Source: Conidiobolus coronatus NRRL 28638
Lineage: Eukaryota; Entomophthoromycota; Entomophthoromycetes; Entomophthorales; Conidiobolaceae
NCBI GenBank assembly: GCA_001566745.1
Contig: KQ964761.1
Coordinates: forward strand, 6,641-30,618
Length of the DNA: 23,978 nucleotides
Direction of reading: 5' to 3'
Position numbers and translations under genes: made by a program. Shown here piece after piece: positions 17,924-23,978 of this stretch. The notes under the pieces are model-generated. The model was not told the DNA's origin. It did not search any database and saw nothing but the letters and a program-made list of their open reading frames with translations. How positions within the stretch are numbered: position 1 is the stretch's first letter; every line of letters begins with the position of its first letter.

Positions 17924-18619
17924 TTTAGTACTAGAAGAAATTTAGAGGTTTGGATTTTAAGTTTAACAAGTTTGAAATTTTTAATGTTTCTCAGCCTGTA
18001 TTTATTCCAAGGTCCACAATTTAATAAAAAATTTAATTTATAAAAATCAGTGAAAATAGAATATAAAAGCGTGCATGTAGGATTGTTTAATAGATAAAAT
18101 CTTTTTGTAGCTACCAGATAGTGCTGCAAACTTTCAGAAAGGGAATACACCTCAAATAGGTGTTTGAAACAATGTAAACTGTTTGCCTATTGCTTCTACA
18201 TCTAGGAGAAGAACTCAAAGTCATACGCCTATCTTGTCTGATGGTAGTACCTTATCAAAAAAAATGGAACGCATTCTAGAAACAACACCATATACTTAGG
18301 TATGATTCATATTATTTAGTCTAGGTTCTATTGGGAAATCAGTAGAAAGTTATTCAAAATGTTCTTATTAAGAGGAGTAACAAAGCATTTTGATGCTGTT
18401 TTACCTTATCTTAGCGAGAGGGATGAATCGGCTTCGAACCGACTAGTGATGGCTTTACACACCACTGTATTGCCAACTATACTCTTACAATAAACTTTGT
18501 TTAAGATCCTACTAATTATAGAAAGCCATCTACTACTAATTTAAACAGGCCAGAATCACTAACACAAATTAACTAAAGTTAGCAGCATGTTGTTAACTAT
18601 AACACCTTCAAGAACCGGT
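17924..18619. other. Upstream region of THADA and unassigned DNA
   Basis: AT-rich DNA holding the THADA promoter. A perfect hairpin (ACACCT-CAAAT-AGGTGT) lies at 18147-18163. A tRNA-like stretch with a B-box-like word occurs at 18419-18491 on the minus strand but fails as a tRNA. A 44-residue plus-strand ORF (18359-18493, MFLLRGVTKHFDAVL) overlaps it and was not recognised. Confidence 0.4.
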
Positions 18620-19140
18620 CCTTTATAATTAATTCAATGTTAGATCGAAGGCTATTCCTGGGCTGCAGAAATAACCGCTGACTCTAAATTCATATTCTCT
18701 ACCTGTCCCTTAGCTAATGTAAATCCTAATGATGGATTGGTAGACAGTTTGAAAGAAATTGACTTTGAATCTCTTGATAAAATCTTCCTGGAACTTACCC
18801 AAGCATAAATCACCATGTCATCATAGTTATTTTTATTAATTCTTGCTACTTGATTTACTTTGTCTATCGAGAATTTGTATTTGTAAAAACATCAAATAAA
18901 GGGTAATTCTCAGTCTACACAGGAACTTTGCTCCGATAATTTAATTATATTCTCAAATTGTGTCGATGGGTATTGCTCAATAATATAAAGAGGTGATGTG
19001 CTTGATATAAATCTGTCACCTCAGTAATCTTTCTTTTTGACATTCTTTTTCTTTACGAGTTCGTGTATACTAGTTATTTCATCATGCAACGTAGAGTCGT
19101 GTCCAGGTTTGTGAAATCCACAAGGTTCGTTGGAAGAATA
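18620..19140 (-). pseudogene. Decayed gene of unknown family
   Basis: One minus-strand frame stays protein-like from 19140 to about 18650. It begins EPCGFHKPGHDSTLHDEITS, continues with a Lys-rich linker and RFISSTSPLYIIEQYPST, and ends with NKNNYDDMVIYAWVSSRKIL and STNPSLGFTLAKGQVENM. It is interrupted about three times within roughly 160 codons, and further decayed sequence seems to follow towards 18600. No start codon, signal peptide or known domain was recognised. It could be a host gene or an inserted element, and its origin is open. A 54-codon plus-strand frame at 18644-18808 is probably its shadow. Confidence 0.4.
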
Positions 19141-19502
19141 TTACTACCGGGGAATCAAAAGTCAAAAGTAGACAAAATTTATATTAATTTAGCATTATGG
19201 CATCTACACTTGGTGTGCTTTTATTGTGTTGGAATATGCCGCCTAACCATGTAGCTGTACTTTCTCGTCTATCTGGAAACAAATGAACAAGTTTTCTTAA
19301 TTTGTATGGATATTGATGACACAGCTTAAAACTTATATAATATGTATATAAGAAAAATAGACTCTGTAGCCTTGAGACATTATTCTTTAAATAATAGTTA
19401 TAAAAGCTCAAATAAGAGTAATTAAAAATTAAGTTTTTAGGCAAATTGTTTTTATCTTAACATAGATAAATTAAAAATATTTTTTTAAGTAAACAATTGA
19501 AT

Positions 19503-20132
19503 ATGGCTAAATATTTCGAAAAGAAGGACTACACTGTTCAGGCATCCTATGATGACATTGACTTCACCTTGTATGTAACTGACAATTACAATGAAGCGGC
19601 TGTAGAAGAAACAATCCGTGAAACTGGTCAAGCAGAGCTTCTTCAAGTGGCAGCTCTCCAGATGGCAATCATTGGGATAGGTAATTCAAACTATGGAAGT
19701 GTCTTGTATAAGGGTGAAACTTTTAACTTAGAAGAATCATTCAAAAAGTTAGGGGTCAAGGTTGGACTTGCCCAGAATTCTAAGTTGCAACCAGGTGATT
19801 TAACACCAAGAAGATTGCAAAGATTCTTCAGACACGGTATTGCAGACTGGATTAAGAAGAACACTGACCAGGATAGTTACCTCTACAAGAAGTACAGTGA
19901 TCATGATACTAAAATGAGGCATGTGTGTTTCCCTGGAGCAGAGCACTTGATAAAAGATAAAGAAGAAGCAGCTTATATATTGCAAACATATCACAATCTG
20001 GACAGGCAACAAAACAGTTCAATCATGGATAGAGTCAAAAGAGTACTGATAGCAAGAGGTGTGTATACTTATAGAGAAGTGGAGCTGGTGGTTGACAACA
20101 TATCCAAGATGGCTCGTGAAACACAAAACTAA
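19503..20132 (+). CDS. Viral nucleoprotein-like ORF (probable endogenous RNA-virus gene, looks whole)
   Basis: An intact 209-residue ORF from the ATG at 19503. It is visibly less AT-rich than its flanks and shows no breaks. The middle and C-terminal parts recall bunyavirus-type nucleoproteins. GDLTPRRLQRFFRHGIADW at residues 98-116 resembles the orthobunyavirus NDLTIHRLSGYLARWVL block, and MRHVCFPGAEHLI near 138-150 resembles its YLSFFPGTEMFL block, at similar spacing. The size also fits: orthobunyavirus N is about 233 residues and phenuivirus N about 245. These proteins coat negative-strand RNA genomes. The match is by eye, and another RNA-virus capsid or nucleoprotein family is possible. 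No polymerase or glycoprotein gene is nearby, so this would be a single-gene integration. The open frame suggests recent insertion or retention by selection. Confidence 0.5.
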   Translation: MAKYFEKKDYTVQASYDDIDFTLYVTDNYNEAAVEETIRETGQAELLQVAALQMAIIGIGNSNYGSVLYKGETFNLEESFKKLGVKVGLAQNSKLQPGDLTPRRLQRFFRHGIADWIKKNTDQDSYLYKKYSDHDTKMRHVCFPGAEHLIKDKEEAAYILQTYHNLDRQQNSSIMDRVKRVLIARGVYTYREVELVVDNISKMARETQN

Positions 20133-20766
20133 GCATCCATGACCCAACAAAGGCACTTCACCCAAGTTTCTGTTCAGATACGCCTCGAGGTAATGTAATC
20201 GGTGGTGGTAGCAAGATCTTGTCACAATTATTGATACTTGGGTGTGGATATTTGGATTTTGATTGTGTGCTGCGGCGACTTCAGGGTTCACCACCAAAGA
20301 TTTTAGAGTACTCGAATGAAAGAATAAGTAAGTTTGCGCAATAGAACGGCACCTTCCAATTTCTGATGCTGGTAGTAGTTAGGTCCATGAGAAGTACTTA
20401 CAATCTTAAAGATTCAAAAAAGTTTAATAAACAAATAACAGTCGAAATCAGCTTTGCGTGTTGCTATAAAGGCGTTGTAAATATTATTAGCAGGGTATCC
20501 GTGGATAACCCAAATTTTTAGTAAACTTGCGCTTAAAAATGTACCAGGTGCAATTTCTATAATGACGAAGATCAATACAAGTAGTAACGTGGTATTGGAG
20601 ATATTGTTCGTGTTCTTCTAAACTTTTGTTTGTCTTAATAATATCAGAAAGTTTATGTTATAGATGATTTTTAAAAAAGCGGGGATCAATTGTGATGAAG
20701 CAGAATAGATCATTCTGGTTGTTAACTATTCTGTAATCAAAAGACTAGTACAATAAATAATATTTG
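20133..20766. other. Intergenic DNA, nothing recognised
   Basis: Downstream region of the nucleoprotein-like ORF. An AATAAA-type word occurs near 20425. Short open frames on both strands look like chance. No RNA gene or repeat was recognised. Confidence 0.4.
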
Positions 20767-21093
20767 TTATGGAATAGTATTTAGAATAACCGTAGATCCT
20801 TTCCATCGCAGGCCGAATCCTGAAGCGGAATCATTAGCCAGTGTTCTTCTATTGCCTACTATACTCAGAAGAAGCTCTACGGAATTAGGAACAAAAGTTA
20901 ATCCAAAAACAGAGCTACTTCAAATCTTCGCTTTGCTTATATATCTGATACTCTAGCGAGACCAAACCATAAGACAGAAAGGGTTTTTCGGTGTAATATG
21001 CATTTCCATATTTACAAGATGCTTTAAAGTACTGTGGAATGCATGCTTGGGGCCGATATCAATTGTTGCAGGCCGTATAAACTGTATACAAAA
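20767..21093 (-). pseudogene. Decayed gene fragment, unknown family
   Basis: A single minus-strand frame of 109 codons from 21093 to 20767 with about two internal stops. It reads RPATIDIGPKHAFHSTLKHL, MEMHITPKNPFCLM and, after the interruptions, FVPNSVELLLSIVGNRRTLA followed by ASGFGLRWKGSTVIL. A 3' splice-like signal (ttgtatacag) sits at its left end in reading direction. Overlapping frames on both strands also look partly coding (for example GEDIDSFVYSLYGLQQL on the same strand), so the true frame is uncertain. No family was recognised. Confidence 0.25.
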
Positions 21094-21382
21094 CTATCAA
21101 TATCCTCACCTTCGTCAGCTTAAATATGAACATATAAAAGAGAGCCACTCTTTGGCAAAGGTTGCGCTCAAACAGGATTCCCAAACATTCCTTCCAGATG
21201 CGGATTTTTTGTAAACATATCATGAGATTATTATAATGACCCGTGAACCAACTAAGTAAGAATCTTATCTCCTTGGTTTTTAAGCTAGAATAACATTGAT
21301 ATAAAAGATTAAATTGAAAAGATAAATATTATTTAAAAAATTACTTCAGTTTGCTAAGAGAATAATCGGTTAAACAAAGGTA

Positions 21383-21976
21383 ATGGACCGCACCGCTTCT
21401 CAATCTCCGTGGCCTCAATGGCTCATACATGCCTTTACAAGAGTTACAGTTAACACAAATGAAAAACTATATTATCCTGCATATAACATGCTCTTGTGTG
21501 AACACTTCAAAGGTGAAGATGGCTACCTAGTCTCGCCAGTTACGTATCCAGTAGCAGAAAGAGCATCTGTCGACTTTGTAGTCGAATATGCTGTATTTCG
21601 ATATGGTGACCCAATATTGATCTTAGAGGTGAAAGCACCGAGTAGACTAAAGGATAAATCTGCAAGACATGAAGCAGATGATCAAATTCGTCAACGTTAT
21701 GAATCGTTGTTAGACTCTTGCCCTATTAACAAACTAAGAGCAATTAGCGCATTTGGTACAATGTTAGCATTTTATGAAGCAGATAAAATTAGTAGCCGTA
21801 TTACACCAACACGAATACCTAAAGACCCAAATGTTGTTAATGATGTGGCTCCAGTTAACTGGTGGATGGGCAACGATATACTAGAAAATTCTTGTGCAAT
21901 AAAGGTAATTGATATGTTTAATGAGATCAAAAACGAATGTTCCAAGCTATCGATGAGAGCTACTTCAGAAATCTAG
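21383..21976 (+). CDS. PD-(D/E)XK nuclease-fold protein, second type
   Basis: A 197-residue ORF from the ATG at 21383 (MDRTASQSPWPQWLIHAFTR). The core motif is ASVDFVVEY with Asp64, then DPILILEVKAP with Glu82 and Lys84, followed by a helix DQIRQRYESLLDSC, AISAFGTMLAFYE, and a conserved-looking TPTRIPKDPNVVNDVAPVNW block. This matches my recollection of a widespread uncharacterised family of single-domain nuclease-like proteins in Mucoromycota and Basidiomycota (established only as a hypothetical family). It is only distantly comparable with the proteins at 1874 and 3261: same fold motif, different surrounding blocks. It has no signal peptide and no membrane segment, and the catalytic residues are present. 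Function unknown; DNA cleavage is a prediction from the motif. Confidence 0.75.
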   Translation: MDRTASQSPWPQWLIHAFTRVTVNTNEKLYYPAYNMLLCEHFKGEDGYLVSPVTYPVAERASVDFVVEYAVFRYGDPILILEVKAPSRLKDKSARHEADDQIRQRYESLLDSCPINKLRAISAFGTMLAFYEADKISSRITPTRIPKDPNVVNDVAPVNWWMGNDILENSCAIKVIDMFNEIKNECSKLSMRATSEI

Positions 21977-22043
21977 ACAAGAGGTATCAAATTTTAAGAT
22001 TTTTTTGTTAGTTAACTAGCTTTAACAGCTGTCATCTCATAAT

Positions 22044-22220
22044 ATGTCAACCACCAAAAGTGCAGAGCCCAATCGGATTCCAGCCTTTCTCAGACGCAAT
22101 AAGAGTTTAAAAGCTCTTAATAAACCCTTAATGGGAGCTAGTGATAAAATTCGTTGGGCCAAATCAAATACCTGCAAAAGCATTGAACTAAACCTACTTG
22201 ATAGTAAGCTTGGATCATAA
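22044..22220 (+). other. Possible small basic protein (58 residues)
   Basis: From the ATG at 22044 a 58-residue ORF reads MSTTKSAEPNRIPAFLRRNK, then LKALNKPLMGASDKIRWAKS, ending LLDSKLGS. It is basic and hydrophilic and follows the nuclease-fold gene on the same strand by 67 nt. The opposite-strand frame over the same DNA is also open, so coding on this strand is not proven. It could also be a 3' UTR ORF. No family was recognised. Confidence 0.28.
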
Positions 22221-22410
22221 CTAGTTTGACTCTCGTTTCCCATGTTCCTTGATCTGCTTTTACATTGGACTTGGTTCGAGGACGAGGTGGTCTAGGTAGT
22301 GTAGATTCAGCATAGTTTTTACAACCGAACCAGAGAGAAAATGATTTGTTCCAAATTTGTTCCAAATCAAAAGGCAACTCCGTTGCAGTTGCTTCCTTGA
22401 AGAAATCGTT
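22221..22410. repeat. Short intergenic stretch with an 11-bp tandem duplication
   Basis: ATTTGTTCCAA occurs twice in tandem at 22344-22365. Nothing else was recognised. A minus-strand ORF over this area has a Pro/Arg-rich piece (LPRPPRPRTKSN) but no supported identity. Confidence 0.5.
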
Positions 22411-23629
22411 TTATTGTAGGTCTTTATAATCCATAGGCATATCATTATTCCACTGGTAAGTCTCCATAAGACATTCCATATCTAAAGTAGGTTCACTGAA
22501 AAAACATTTATCTCCATCAATGCAAAGATTTCCTACATCTTCGAAACTAGCATAAAAAGAATACTTAAAATCTATAAATATACTAATTTTTTCATTATCA
22601 TCAATTTGCTTACCAAGTCTTTCAGCGAGCTTAAAATGATCTTTTGCAAACTTGAGGTTTTGTATATCATAACCCTCCATGATGCACCAGGCGGTGACAA
22701 GGTAACACCAGCCTGGACAGTTAGGGTAGCGATTCATCAACCATTCGCACATATCTCAAGAAGCTGCCTTAAAATAATCTACCCTACAATAAGTAAAGAA
22801 GTCTAAATCTATAAAAGGATTTCCTATTATCTTCTCACACTTTATTATTCTATCTTTAGCTAATTCGTCATAACCGTTCACTAACAGGGAAAAAATAGCA
22901 GATATGTGTAATGTAACACATCTTGAAATACATGTAATATGTTCGAAATCTAGCGTAGGAGCATATTTGGGGTACTTTAATATTGCATATTTAGCAGCCA
23001 AACTGTCGCCCATATTATCATACTCACAGTTTATGAAGTCAGACTTACCTCTTATCAATTCTTCAGCATTAAACATTTTAAAAAAGATAGTCTTTTACAA
23101 CTTTTTCAAGGGCATCGAATTGGTTTTGAATCTGATTTAATGCTATCGACCTATCATCAAAAACTGTCTTAAAGAATTTTTTTGTTCTTTCTGTTAGCTT
23201 ATCAGCAGATTCTTCAATTTTTGCAAAAAGATCATCAAAAGATATATCTATACCAGCATAAGCATTTTTCAACTTAGTTTTATTGTCACCGTTATTCACA
23301 CCAAACCAATTTTCTTCCTTTAGATAGTTTTCAGCTAATTTATTCATGGCATCTTTCGATGATTCTATTTCCATGAGAGAGAAAATTTTAGTTAATTCAT
23401 CAGTATTTTATGTTACACGGCCTGGGATGTAACGACTTTCGTCGTATACAAGTACACCATGTTCATTAATACTGAGAGGTAAAAGATTTGGGACACCATC
23501 TCTATATGCAAAATATATAGCTATAAAATCTGAAAAACCTCGCTGGGTTTTACCCGGGGTGGCAGTGATACAGATAATCCACAACAATATATTAAATATC
23601 CAAAACATTTTGTGTATTGTTAGTCTCAT
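22411..23629 (-). pseudogene. Secreted-type helical protein gene, broken
   Basis: Consecutive minus-strand segments fit one gene of about 400 residues that starts at the ATG at 23629. The N-terminus (MRLTIHKMFWIFNILLWIIC, then ITATPGKTQ) is a classic signal peptide. After it come a Tyr/Leu-rich part (GVLVYDESRYIPGRV), a charged coiled-coil part (FDDLFAKIEESADKLTERTK), a helical part with Cys residues (ITCISRCVTLHISAIFSLL) and a Trp/Cys-rich C-terminal part (RYPNCPGWCYLVTAWCIME). The gene looks broken about three times. Long open stretches and consistent amino-acid make-up suggest that decay is recent. The family was not recognised. Signal peptide plus all-helical body suggests an extracellular protein; whether effector, toxin-like or structural is unknown. 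Confidence 0.5.
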
Positions 23630-23739
23630 ATTGATGAAACACAGTAGTATACACGCGGAATAGCTCTAAATCTGATGTTTGATTAATTTTAAGTTCTGCA
23701 AAGGGCGTAACTTCACTGAATTCTCAGTCAAAGATTTTC

Positions 23740-23978
23740 ATGATAAGTGGAGAAATTAAAAAGTTTCAGAAACTCTCAGAAGATTTTAAGGAGGTCACCA
23801 TATTGGGAAGGAGCCGATCTTCTTGCAGTCGAGGGGTGAGGCTTTAAATTCTATATTTCTAGTAACATTACCATATTTAGTATAAATAGTGTAAAACCAA
23901 ATAAGGAAATAAAGGCTGTAAGAGTAGGTGTAGCAGGAATTACCTGAAAAGGAAATAATGGTGAAAGAGAAATATTTA
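23740..23978 (+). pseudogene. Possible relic of the PD-(D/E)XK family at the right edge
   Basis: Plus-strand fragments read MISGEIKKFQKLSEDFKEVT followed by ILG, and further on SVKPNKEIKAVRVGVAGIT. They resemble, in order, the NWKEIQVLGE and VYAVRIVANL blocks of the gene at 1874-2617. The fragments are short, interrupted and cut by the window edge, so the assignment is tentative. Confidence 0.25.

Noticed and set aside
17920-18150. 76-residue minus-strand ORF overlapping the THADA start by 4 nt
   Set aside because: Composition is that of AT-rich noise, with no motif. It probably lies in the 5' UTR or promoter of THADA.
18419-18491. tRNA-like sequence on the minus strand with D-arm-, anticodon-arm- (GTA) and T-arm-like pairings and a B-box-like GGTTCGAAGCC
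   Set aside because: The acceptor strands do not pair (ATTGTAA against TCATCCC) and position 8 is not T. At best it is a tRNA fossil; it may also be a chance fold.
18644-18808. 54-codon plus-strand frame after a possible 3' splice site
   Set aside because: It lies within a longer protein-like minus-strand frame and is more likely its antisense shadow.
19184-19444. 86-residue minus-strand ORF upstream of the nucleoprotein-like gene
   Set aside because: Tyr/Phe/Asn-rich reading of AT-rich DNA, with no recognisable motif or neighbour support.
20019-20297. 92-residue minus-strand ORF over the end of the nucleoprotein-like gene
   Set aside because: Antisense shadow of a well-formed coding frame; His/Tyr-rich composition without motif.
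1-23978. CRISPR arrays, rRNA genes, LTR or terminal-inverted-repeat elements
   Set aside because: No regular spaced repeats, rRNA blocks, reverse transcriptase or transposase motifs, or long terminal repeats were seen by eye.

Overview
The window looks like nuclear DNA of an early-diverging (zygomycete-grade) fungus; this is an inference. It is very AT-rich, and the recognisable host genes are fungal or broadly eukaryotic: the start of GFA1 (hexosamine/chitin pathway), a Dip1/Ldb17/SPIN90-family Arp2/3 activator, a KICS2 (C12orf66)-like KICSTOR subunit, a THADA/Trm732 homologue, and an orphan C-terminal MLLE (PABC) domain of poly(A)-binding protein. A KICS2-like gene argues against a Saccharomyces-type yeast. 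The genes that can be read end to end have no evident introns and use the standard code, including a 5.5-kb THADA frame.

Layout. 1-114: start of GFA1 leaving by the left edge (minus strand). 115-5133: gene-poor DNA with a broken secreted-type gene and a same-strand cluster of PD-(D/E)XK nuclease-fold genes, two open and one decayed. 5134-7708: a graveyard with a decayed coiled-coil gene, the orphan PABC domain and a decayed bacterial ParA/Soj ATPase gene. 8178-9317: intact Dip1/SPIN90 gene. 9318-10778: relics and a locally GC-richer patch. 10779-17923: the well-kept core, KICS2-like (+) and THADA/Trm732 (-), tail to tail with 5 nt between stop codons. 17924-21382: relics of unknown genes on the minus strand around one intact ORF (19503-20132) that resembles a bunyavirus-type nucleoprotein, probably an endogenised RNA-virus gene. 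21383-21976: a second, different PD-(D/E)XK protein. 22411-23629: a broken secreted-type gene. Right edge: a possible further nuclease-family relic.

The conserved genes are not an obvious pathway. They touch nutrient signalling to TORC1 (KICS2), tRNA 2'-O-methylation (THADA/Trm732), actin nucleation (Dip1) and wall-sugar synthesis (GFA1). The accessory material (nuclease-fold proteins, secreted-protein relics, bacterial and viral insertions, gene fragments) lies between them and suggests fast-turnover DNA separating compact conserved blocks. All family calls come from reading motifs by eye; no search was run.
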